Source of the DNA: Gammaproteobacteria bacterium
GTDB taxonomy: Bacteria; Pseudomonadota; Gammaproteobacteria; Burkholderiales; Burkholderiaceae_B
Direction: 5' to 3'
Assembly (NCBI GenBank): GCA_018815245.1
Contig: JAHIXK010000014.1
Coordinates: 1 to 64,000, forward strand
Length of the DNA: 64,000 nucleotides
This document shows, one piece after another, positions 54,672-64,000 of this stretch. The notes under the pieces were generated by a model. It had not been told where the DNA came from. It made no database searches and saw only the letters and a program-made list of their open reading frames with translations. The translations under genes were made by a program, and so were the position numbers. How positions within the stretch are numbered: position 1 is the stretch's first letter; each line of letters begins with the position of its first letter.

Positions 54672-55706
54672 ATGACACTAACCGAGTTGCTGACCTGGGC
54701 CGTGGAAGAACACGCGTCTGACCTGCATTTGTCTGCCGGCATGCCTCCCATGATTCGCGTGGATGGCGAAATGCGTCGATTGAATGAGGCTGTGATGGGG
54801 CATCGTGAAGTTTACCGACTGATACAGGGGTCCATGACTGAAACGCAACAGCAAGTCTGGGAGCAGTCGCATGAATGCGATTACAGCTTTTCTGTTGAAA
54901 GTTTGTCACGGTTTCGTGTGAATGCTTTCATGCAAACCAGGGGTGCGTCTGCGGCGTTTCGCGTGGTGCCAAGCCGCGTGAAAACGCTGGACGAACTGGA
55001 AGCACCCGCTGTCTTTCGTCAGATTGCGCGCGAATCGAATGGATTGGTATTGGTTACTGGGCCGACAGGAACGGGCAAAAGCACCACCTTGGCGGCGATG
55101 GTGGATGATGTGAACCGCAATCAGAAGGCGCACATACTCACTATTGAAGATCCGATTGAGTTCGTCCACACGCCCATGAACTGCATGGTCAATCAACGTG
55201 AATTGGGCGAACATACGCATTCAGTGAGTGCGGCGTTGAGGTCTGCTTTGCGGGAAGACCCAGACGTGATTCTGGTGGGGGAAATGCGTGACTTGGAAAC
55301 CATACAACTGGCACTAACTGCTGCTGAAACCGGGCACTTGGTGTTTGCAACTTTGCATACATCTTCGGCGCCGAAAACAATCGACCGTATTATTGATGCG
55401 TTCCCGTCGGCAGACAAATCCATGGTGCGAATGATGTTGTCTGAGTCGCTGCGTGCGGTGGTGTCCCAGACCCTGCTCAAGAAGCAGGGCGGTGGTCGCG
55501 TAGCTGTGCATGAAATCATGATGGCCACACCATCGATTCGAAACCTGATTCGCGAAGGCAAGGTGGCGCAAATGTTGTCGTCCATTCAAACCGGTTCGCA
55601 GCATGGCATGCAAACCATGGAGCAGGCTGTGCAACGTTTGTTGATGAGCGGCAAGATTACACGAGACGTTGCAATGAGTGTGATTTCGGGTTCGAGCCAA
55701 TCGTAG
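54672..55706 (+). CDS. pilT: Type IV pilus retraction ATPase PilT
   Basis: 344 residues. PAS-like N-domain with SDLHLSAGMPPMIRVDG, Walker A GPTGTGKS (130-137), Asp box, Walker B GEMRDLETI, His box TLHTSSAPKTIDR, and the C-terminal retraction motif SIRNLIREGK (AIRNLIRE in other PilT). It powers pilus retraction for twitching and DNA uptake. The partner pilU gene often found next to it is not adjacent here. It shares a short divergent control region with yggS, as in many gammaproteobacteria and betaproteobacteria. Confidence 0.96.
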   Translation: MTLTELLTWAVEEHASDLHLSAGMPPMIRVDGEMRRLNEAVMGHREVYRLIQGSMTETQQQVWEQSHECDYSFSVESLSRFRVNAFMQTRGASAAFRVVPSRVKTLDELEAPAVFRQIARESNGLVLVTGPTGTGKSTTLAAMVDDVNRNQKAHILTIEDPIEFVHTPMNCMVNQRELGEHTHSVSAALRSALREDPDVILVGEMRDLETIQLALTAAETGHLVFATLHTSSAPKTIDRIIDAFPSADKSMVRMMLSESLRAVVSQTLLKKQGGGRVAVHEIMMATPSIRNLIREGKVAQMLSSIQTGSQHGMQTMEQAVQRLLMSGKITRDVAMSVISGSSQS

Positions 55707-55763
55707 GCAGTTCGGGTTTGGGGGTAAACTTGTTTTTCAATAAAATTTTGGAATGCAAAACCC

Positions 55764-56252
55764 ATGACAAACAATGTGTATGGATTTTCCAGCAAAACTC
55801 TGGATGGTAAACCGTTGAGCTTGGCCGATTTTCAAGGCAATGTGCTGTTGATTGTGAACACGGCGAGCAAGTGCGGCTTTACGCCCCAGTACGAAGGCTT
55901 GCAAGAGTTGCACAAGGAGTTGCGCCAGAAGGGCTTGGTGATTATCGGTTTTCCGTGCAACCAGTTTGGTGGGCAGGAGCCGGGTTCAGAAGATGTGATT
56001 GCCAGTTTTTGCCAAAAGAATTATGGCGTCGACTTTTTGATGGCCGAGAAGGTGGATGTGAAAGGCAGCGATGCACACCCACTGTTCAAGTACCTGACTT
56101 CGCAGGCCAAGGGCATTTTGGGCACCGAGGCGATCAAGTGGAATTTCACGAAGTTTTTGGTTCGCAAAAATGGTGAGGTGTACGACCGCTATGCCCCCAC
56201 CACCAAGCCTGCTGATTTGAAAGCGGACATTGCCAAGCTTTTGGCTGAATAA
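55764..56252 (+). CDS. Glutathione peroxidase (cysteine type)
   Basis: 162 residues, the usual length of bacterial BtuE/Gpx-like enzymes. The peroxidatic residue is C37 in NTASKCGFTPQY; the supporting Gln is in FPCNQFGGQEPG and the Trp in IKWNFTKFLV. There is a Cys, not selenocysteine, and the second conserved Cys of the family (FPCNQF) is retained, so thioredoxin may be the real reductant. It converges with the methyltransferase gene with a one-base gap. Confidence 0.95.
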   Translation: MTNNVYGFSSKTLDGKPLSLADFQGNVLLIVNTASKCGFTPQYEGLQELHKELRQKGLVIIGFPCNQFGGQEPGSEDVIASFCQKNYGVDFLMAEKVDVKGSDAHPLFKYLTSQAKGILGTEAIKWNFTKFLVRKNGEVYDRYAPTTKPADLKADIAKLLAE

Positions 56253-56253
56253 A

Positions 56254-57558
56254 TCAGGACTCCGCTTCGTTGCCTTCGCCTGAGTTTTCCACAGAGTTTT
56301 CTTGGCTGGCCCGTGGCCGGTAAACCCCACGGGTTAACGGAATTTCAAACAGCCTGCATTCAATTGGGCCGTTGAACAAGGGACGCTTGCGCTTGGGGCT
56401 TAGGCCGAGCGTTTTCTTGATTTCCAGGTCGCCTGAGAATAAAAAGGCTGTCCAGCCAGAATAGTTCATTTTCAAATGGTCGCCGTAGGCTTTGAACAGG
56501 CGTTCATAGGCTTCGTCTTCTGGTACGTCAGCACCCTTGGCACGCACGCGTTCGCCGTAGGGGGGGTTGCTGAACACAATGCCGGTGGGTGCGGGTGGCT
56601 CCACCGTTAGCGCGTCACGTTGCGCAAATTGCACAATGCCTGCATCGAGTAGTTCTTCGAAACCTGCCCTTGCCACATTTTCTTTTGCAATATCGATCAG
56701 CAATTCAGTAATGTCGCTGGCGAACCACTGGAAGTAGGGTGTGGTTAGTGCTTTGTCCAAGCCTGCATTGAAGCGACGGTTCGCATCCTCTTGAAGTTCT
56801 TTGCCCCATTCCTGCGTGAAGGGTTTCAGGTTTTCAAAAGCGAAGGGGCGTTCAAGGCCAGGGGCGCGGTCGCACAACTGCGAAAGCGATTCAATCACCA
56901 TGGTGCCACTGCCACAGAATGGGTCAAGAAACACCTCGGCGTCTTTACCAGCCTCGCTTTGGCGCGCAATGTGCCACAGGCCTGCGGCCAGGTTTTCCTT
57001 CAGCGGGGCCACGCCGGCTTCTTCGCGCCAGCCACGCTTGAACAGGTTTTCACCAGCCAGGTCGATGTACATCATGGCTTCGGTGGGATTGACGGCCGCG
57101 AAAATTCGCACATCGGGTGCTTCCACACTCACGTTCGGGCGTTCATCGAAACGTTCAAGGAATGCGTCACATACGGCGTCTTTCAGACGCAGTTGTGTGA
57201 ACCTTACGCTTTGAATGTCAGCACCCAAATTGTTCAAATCAACACGGAATGTGTTGGAGAGTTTGAACCAGTTGTGCCAATCGACCGACTTAGCAATGTG
57301 ATAGAACTCGTCTTCGCTGGTACATTCGCCACGCGCCAGTTCAAGCCCAATGCGACCTGCAAAGCGGGTCCAGTAGGTCATGCGGGTGGCTTGGCGCCAG
57401 CTGGCTTCGAAGGTGCAACCACCAGTGACGGCACGTGTTTTTTGTGCGCCCATGGTTTCCAGTTCAGCCACCAGAATTTCTTCCAGACCCCGCGGGCAGC
57501 TTGCAAAACAGTTGTAGACGCTTTGCTTGGTGGAGTTGTGTTGCTTTGAATTGGACAT
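56254..57558 (-). CDS. rlmL: THUMP-domain rRNA methyltransferase (RlmL-like)
   Basis: 434 residues. A THUMP RNA-binding domain (about 45-160) is followed by a methyltransferase domain with motif I DPFCGSGTMVIE and the catalytic NPPYGERVR. This matches the N-terminal RlmL half of E. coli RlmKL (702 residues), which makes m2G2445 of 23S rRNA; the RlmK half is absent, as is usual outside gammaproteobacteria. The C-terminal 20 residues are polar and may be disordered. The ATG at 57558 is followed by a Ser/Gln-rich start. Confidence 0.88.
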   Translation of the reverse strand: MSNSKQHNSTKQSVYNCFASCPRGLEEILVAELETMGAQKTRAVTGGCTFEASWRQATRMTYWTRFAGRIGLELARGECTSEDEFYHIAKSVDWHNWFKLSNTFRVDLNNLGADIQSVRFTQLRLKDAVCDAFLERFDERPNVSVEAPDVRIFAAVNPTEAMMYIDLAGENLFKRGWREEAGVAPLKENLAAGLWHIARQSEAGKDAEVFLDPFCGSGTMVIESLSQLCDRAPGLERPFAFENLKPFTQEWGKELQEDANRRFNAGLDKALTTPYFQWFASDITELLIDIAKENVARAGFEELLDAGIVQFAQRDALTVEPPAPTGIVFSNPPYGERVRAKGADVPEDEAYERLFKAYGDHLKMNYSGWTAFLFSGDLEIKKTLGLSPKRKRPLFNGPIECRLFEIPLTRGVYRPRASQENSVENSGEGNEAES

Positions 57559-57576
57559 GAATTGCTTTTAAAAAGA

Positions 57577-58008
57577 TTAGAAAGGTTTTACAACCACCAA
57601 AATGATGGCAATGGCCATGAGCACCACAGGCACTTCATTGAACCAACGGAAATACGTGTGGCTGCGTGTGTTTTGGCCCGTTTCAAATTTGCGCAGTATG
57701 CGGCCGCAACTGTAGTGGTAACCGGCAATGACAAACACAATCAAAATTTTGGCATGCAGCCAGCCACTTTGGCCTCCCACGCCAATTTGATACACGCCCA
57801 CCAGTGCGAACCCCAGCAGCAGTGCGGGAATTGCCAACAGGGTCATGAATTTGTACAGTTTTCTGGCCATTTGCAGCAGGCGTGCGGTGGCTGCTGGTTC
57901 GGTTTCCATGGCCAGGTTCACGAAAATGCGCGGCAGGTAAAACAGGCCTGCAAACCATGAAGCCACAAACAATATGTGAAAGGCTTTCACCCAAAGATAA
58001 CCACCCAT
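57577..58008 (-). CDS. hemJ: Protoporphyrinogen oxidase HemJ
   Basis: 143 residues with four membrane helices. The conserved His11 (KAFHILFVASWFAGLFYLPR) and the Arg in the same segment, plus HAKILIVFVIAGYHY, fit HemJ. It oxidises protoporphyrinogen IX in heme synthesis and replaces HemG/HemY in many proteobacteria. It lies 18 bases upstream of the methyltransferase gene on the same strand. Confidence 0.92.
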   Translation of the reverse strand: MGGYLWVKAFHILFVASWFAGLFYLPRIFVNLAMETEPAATARLLQMARKLYKFMTLLAIPALLLGFALVGVYQIGVGGQSGWLHAKILIVFVIAGYHYSCGRILRKFETGQNTRSHTYFRWFNEVPVVLMAIAIILVVVKPF

Positions 58009-58035
58009 GTACTGCTCCAGTTAGTTATGAATTAA

Positions 58036-59292
58036 TCAGTTTCTTGTTTCGCCATGGCCAAACACCACGTACTTTTGACTGGTCAGGCCTTCAAGGCCAA
58101 CCGGGCCGCGTGCATGAATTTTGTCGGTTGAAATGCCGATTTCAGCGCCCAAGCCGTATTCGAACCCGTCAGCAAAACGTGTTGATGCATTGACCATAAC
58201 CGATGCTGAATCGACTTCCCGAATAAAACGCATCGCGTTGCTGTGATTGTCGGTCACGATGCTGTCGGTGTGGTGCGAACCATAGTGGTTGATGTGTGCA
58301 ATGGCTTCGTCAAGGCTGTCTACAACCTTGATCGACAAAATGGGTGCCAAATATTCTGTGTTCCAGTCTTCTTCTGTTGCTGGCTTCACGCTGGGCAGCA
58401 GGGCCATTGTGCGCTTGCAACCGCGCAATTCAACACCTTTGGCCGCATAGCGCTGCGCAAGTTCCGCCAGCGCAGGTTTGGCCACGTGGGTGTGAATCAG
58501 CAGGGTTTCCATGGTGTTGCAGGTGCCGTAGCGGTGGGTTTTTGCGTTCTCGGCAATATTTACTGCATGCGCCATGTTGGCAGATTCATCAATGTACACA
58601 TGGCAAATGCCATCGAGGTGCTTGATCACGGGCACTTTCGCGTCGCGTGAAATGCGTTCGATCAAGCCTTTGCCGCCACGGGGCACAATTACGTCCACGT
58701 ATTCAGTCATGGTGATCAGGGCCCCCACGGCGGCGCGGTCGGTGGTGTCGATTACCTGCACCGCATCTGCAGGTAAACCGGCGGCTTCAAGGCCTTGGGC
58801 CACAATGGAAGCCAAAGCCTGGTTGCAACGAAATGCTTCCGAACCACCCCGCAAAATGGTGCTGTTGCCAGATTTGATGCACAAACCCGCTGCATCGACG
58901 GTGACATTTGGGCGACTTTCATAAATGATGCCGATTACACCCAGTGGAACGCGCATTTTGCCCACCTGAATGCCAGAGGGGCGATTTTTGAAATCAGTCA
59001 TCTCGCCGATTGGGTCGGGCAGTTGGGCAATTTGCTCCAAACCTTCGGCCATGGTTTCAATGGCTTTTTCACTCAGGGCAAGGCGATCAAGCAGGGCAGC
59101 ATCCAGGCCGTTGGCTTGGGCTTGTGCCATGTCGGTTTGATTGGCTGCTATTAATTCGGCTTTGTTGGCACGAATCAGCTTGGCTGTTTCAAGCAGGGCT
59201 GCGTTTTTGGCATGTGTGTTGGCCTTGGCCATATATACAGCCGCGGCGCGGGCTTTTCTGCCAATGGCCAAAATTTGTTCTTCAATGCTCAT
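58036..59292 (-). CDS. proA: Gamma-glutamyl phosphate reductase
   Basis: 418 residues from the ATG at 59292, equal to E. coli ProA. The catalytic Cys lies in [33 protein letters not shown] and [11 protein letters not shown] are typical. It makes glutamate 5-semialdehyde for proline synthesis. Its start is 14 bases after the holA stop, in the conserved leuS-lptE-holA-proA order of betaproteobacteria. Confidence 0.97.
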   Translation of the reverse strand: MSIEEQILAIGRKARAAAVYMAKANTHAKNAALLETAKLIRANKAELIAANQTDMAQAQANGLDAALLDRLALSEKAIETMAEGLEQIAQLPDPIGEMTDFKNRPSGIQVGKMRVPLGVIGIIYESRPNVTVDAAGLCIKSGNSTILRGGSEAFRCNQALASIVAQGLEAAGLPADAVQVIDTTDRAAVGALITMTEYVDVIVPRGGKGLIERISRDAKVPVIKHLDGICHVYIDESANMAHAVNIAENAKTHRYGTCNTMETLLIHTHVAKPALAELAQRYAAKGVELRGCKRTMALLPSVKPATEEDWNTEYLAPILSIKVVDSLDEAIAHINHYGSHHTDSIVTDNHSNAMRFIREVDSASVMVNASTRFADGFEYGLGAEIGISTDKIHARGPVGLEGLTSQKYVVFGHGETRN

Positions 59293-59305
59293 GGTACGTG
59301 CTCTT

Positions 59306-60346
59306 TCAGGTATTCCACAGTTCGGGCGGCTCAATGCCGGCCACGCCCAAACCAATGATTTCAAACAGGGTCCAAGGGTTGCCCTGCTTCATGCCCTTGA
59401 TGGTTTTCTCGGCGGCATAGCACCAGGCGGTCAGCTTTTGCAGGCTGCCGGGGTTGTGCCGTTTCAAGGCGGCGGCAATGTGATTTTGCCGCTGTCCCCA
59501 AATTCTATTTTGTCGGCAGGCATCTGACAAAGACATTCCGCGCCGCATGGCTTGCTGTGTGTCGCGAATGGCACGAATTTCTTCCTGCAAGGCCCAAAGC
59601 ACCAAGGTGGGGGCCTCGCCTTCGGCTTCAAGACCTTCCATCATGCGGGTAATGCGTTTTGCATCCCCGGCCAGCAGGCTGCCACCCAAGTCGAACACGT
59701 TGAAGCGGGCCGAATTGGCTACCATGCCTTGCACGTGCTCAATGGTCACTGTGCCTTGGTGTTCCAAAGCCAGTTTTTCAATGGTTTGGTGGGCCACCAG
59801 CAGGTTGCCCTCGGTTTTCTCGGCCAGCCAGGCGCAGGTTTCACGGTTTAATTGTACGCCTTTGCGTTTGGCGGCTTGAGCTATCCAGCCGGGCAGGGTG
59901 TCGGCCCCCACGGGGCGGCAGGCTATTTCGGTGCCTCTGGCCAGCAGGTCGGCAAAGCCTGCGCTTTTTTCCTGGGTTTTGTTCAGCTTCGGTGCGTTCA
60001 CCAACAGGTAGTGGCCTGTGTCGCCAGCCGCAATCCATTGGGCTGCTTTGCCCAAGGCTTCAGCCGCTTCTTTGCTGAGTTTGGGTTGATTGATGCGCAA
60101 ATCAATCAGCGATACATCGCCGAACAGTGAGGCTTCTGCAAACAGCGACAAAAATTCCTGTGGGTCGAATTGGCGATCTACTTCCACAATTTGGCGTTGG
60201 TAGTCGGTTTGTTTTTTAAGGCGCTGGCGATAAAGATCAGCCGCTTGGGTAGCAAACAGAGGTTCGTCGGTGAACACGCACAACAACTGGGGCAATGCAG
60301 TGCTTGCCCCGTCGTTTAACCATGTGTCGAGCGCAATCTGTTTCAC
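59306..60346 (-). CDS. holA: DNA polymerase III subunit delta
   Basis: 346 residues, close to E. coli HolA (343). The order of AAA+-like domains I and II (about 20-210) and the collar domain III (about 215-330, with [11 protein letters not shown]) is normal; there is no functional P-loop, as expected. It opens the beta clamp in the clamp loader. The start is GTG at 60346, four bases into the lptE stop (GTGA), so it is coupled to lptE. Confidence 0.94.
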   Translation of the reverse strand: MKQIALDTWLNDGASTALPQLLCVFTDEPLFATQAADLYRQRLKKQTDYQRQIVEVDRQFDPQEFLSLFAEASLFGDVSLIDLRINQPKLSKEAAEALGKAAQWIAAGDTGHYLLVNAPKLNKTQEKSAGFADLLARGTEIACRPVGADTLPGWIAQAAKRKGVQLNRETCAWLAEKTEGNLLVAHQTIEKLALEHQGTVTIEHVQGMVANSARFNVFDLGGSLLAGDAKRITRMMEGLEAEGEAPTLVLWALQEEIRAIRDTQQAMRRGMSLSDACRQNRIWGQRQNHIAAALKRHNPGSLQKLTAWCYAAEKTIKGMKQGNPWTLFEIIGLGVAGIEPPELWNT

Positions 60347-60837
60347 TTTGGGCTCAATTTCAAGGCGCTTAAGCGCCCGGTAATTTGGCGTGCAATGTCG
60401 CGCTGCATTTCGGTGTAAAGCTGGTTTTCTTCGGCTTCCTTGCCCAGAATCTGGTCGTCGGTGTAAGTCAGTTCGCGGCGTTGACTAAGCTGGCTGGTGG
60501 CAATCAGGAAATCACCATTTTTGTCGGTCACGCTGTATAGCAATTCGTAGGTGATGCGAACTTCGCGGGCGCGGCCTGTTGCGCTGAAGGTAACAATGCT
60601 TCGATCACGCAGTTCGCTGATCAGGTTCAGCTTCACTGGCGCGCCCTCCTGCGGATTCACTTTCAGGTTCAGGATTTGAAGCTGTAAGTCCATGTTGCGG
60701 TTCATTTCGGAATTTTCCATGCCGCGTAATTCGATTGTTTCAAAATCGAAATTGTACTGACCACGCAACTGAAAGCCGCAAGCCGTCAGTGTGATGGTTG
60801 CGGCCAGCAGGGCGATGGCTTGAATGAATCGTTTCAT
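60343..60837 (-). CDS. lptE: LPS-assembly lipoprotein LptE
   Basis: 164 residues from the ATG at 60837. Lipoprotein signal with lipobox LTAC (Cys near residue 20) followed by GFQLRGQYNF, the typical start of mature LptE. It forms the plug of the LptD barrel that puts lipopolysaccharide on the cell surface. It sits between leuS and holA, its standard place, and is somewhat shorter than E. coli LptE (193). Confidence 0.94.
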   Translation of the reverse strand: MKRFIQAIALLAATITLTACGFQLRGQYNFDFETIELRGMENSEMNRNMDLQLQILNLKVNPQEGAPVKLNLISELRDRSIVTFSATGRAREVRITYELLYSVTDKNGDFLIATSQLSQRRELTYTDDQILGKEAEENQLYTEMQRDIARQITGRLSALKLSPK

Positions 60838-60862
60838 AAGGACTCGCTTGTAGGGTTCGATC

Positions 60863-63577
<2,715 letters not shown>

Positions 63578-63629
63578 TCATTATATCGGTCTTTTTCGTT
63601 TTTTACGGGCAGGGCGGGTAGGGCAATCA

Positions 63630-63645
63630 CTGTTAAAATCAACAG
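63630..63645 (+). promoter_or_regulatory. LexA-binding SOS box of uvrD
   Basis: CTGT-TAAAATCA-ACAG fits the CTGT-N8-ACAG consensus exactly. It contains TAAAAT (63634-63639), a likely -10 element, so LexA bound here would block RNA polymerase. It lies 28 bases before the uvrD start. Confidence 0.8.
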
Positions 63646-63672
63646 CAAAACCAATTTTTGATGTGAGAAGCC

Positions 63673-64000
63673 GTGTCTTTACTTGATAGCCTGAACCCCG
63701 AACAACTGGCAGCCGTCACCTTGCCGCGTGAATCTGCGCTGATTCTTGCAGGTGCAGGCAGCGGTAAAACCAAGGTACTGACTGCGCGCATTGCCTGGCT
63801 GATTCAAACAGGGCAAGTTGGCCCCAACGGGGTGCTGGCGGTTACGTTCACCAACAAGGCGTCCAAAGAAATGCTTCACCGCATTTCTTCCATGCTGCCT
63901 ATCAACACGCGCAGCATGTGGGTTGGAACCTTTCACGGCCTGTGCAACCGCATGTTGCGGGCCCACTGGAAGGAAGCGGGTTTGCCACAGGCTTTTCAAA
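63673..64000 (+). CDS. uvrD: DNA helicase II (partial, cut by the window end)
   Basis: The first 109 codons run off the right edge. The start is GTG at 63673 with GAGAAG in front. The visible part opens SLLDSLNPEQLAAV, has the Walker A AGAGSGKT, AVTFTNKASKEM (motif Ia) and MWVGTFHGLCNRMLRAHW, closely like E. coli UvrD rather than Rep or PcrA. UvrD unwinds DNA in nucleotide-excision and mismatch repair. The LexA box in front supports SOS control. Confidence 0.93.
   Translation, partial: MSLLDSLNPEQLAAVTLPRESALILAGAGSGKTKVLTARIAWLIQTGQVGPNGVLAVTFTNKASKEMLHRISSMLPINTRSMWVGTFHGLCNRMLRAHWKEAGLPQAFQ

Noticed and set aside
54672..55706. PilU instead of PilT
   Set aside because: Length (344), the N-terminal SDLHLSAGMPPMIRVDG and the C-terminal IRNLIRE motif fit PilT.

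Overview
The window looks like a chromosome segment of a betaproteobacterium of the order Burkholderiales, possibly Limnobacter or a close relative. This rests on gene order (gyrA-serC-pheA-hisC-tyrA-aroA-cmk-rpsA-ihfB-lapA-lapB-rfaE-hldD, rpsP-rimM-trmD-rplS, leuS-lptE-holA-proA) and on protein resemblance. It is inference; no database search was possible. There is no prophage, insertion sequence, CRISPR array or rRNA, and genes are dense with short gaps.

Layout. 1-3.5 kb: two serine hydrolases and an AraC/methyltransferase repair protein, all on the minus strand. 3.7-10.8 kb: four plus-strand genes (DUF1302, DUF1329, YCF48-like propeller, MMPL/RND permease) that together could form a trans-envelope route for hydrophobic compounds. 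10.9-14.5 kb: an aspartoacylase-like hydrolase, an acidic orphan protein, a CheV coupling protein and a 2OG-Fe(II) oxygenase. 14.5-18.9 kb: a SigF/NrsF-type ECF sigma and anti-sigma pair, divergent from a glutathione-dependent formaldehyde detoxification operon (class III ADH, S-formylglutathione hydrolase, a zinc-ribbon membrane protein). 18.9-24.7 kb: a MazG-like protein, an old-yellow-enzyme reductase divergent from a LysR regulator, a RarD-type permease, a small membrane protein, and a PQQ-type sugar dehydrogenase with a small cytochrome c. 24.75-25.14 kb: tmRNA on the minus strand, followed by gph, ubiG, an OmpA-like protein and a TRZ/ATZ amidohydrolase, also minus.

28.9-43.7 kb is the conserved housekeeping run: DNA gyrase A, serine and aromatic amino-acid synthesis, CMP kinase, ribosomal protein S1, IHF beta, the LPS regulators LapA/LapB, and ADP-heptose synthesis. 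It is followed by a probable structured small RNA with its own terminator. 44.2-46.6 kb is the rpsP-rimM-trmD-rplS operon. 46.6-64 kb holds recG-ridA, an APC permease, oxyR, ubiA, proC-yggS, pilT, a glutathione peroxidase, an RlmL-like methyltransferase, hemJ, leuS-lptE-holA-proA, and the first 328 bases of uvrD.

The regulatory sequences that stand out are: a consensus LexA box (CTGT-N8-ACAG) in front of uvrD; a GTAACC-N16-CGAA element that fits a SigF-type promoter and covers the most upstream start codon of its own sigma gene; a perfect palindrome between the -35 and -10 of the formaldehyde operon; a long palindrome between the old-yellow-enzyme and LysR genes; and a tmRNA reading frame of 14 codons, where E. 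coli has 10.
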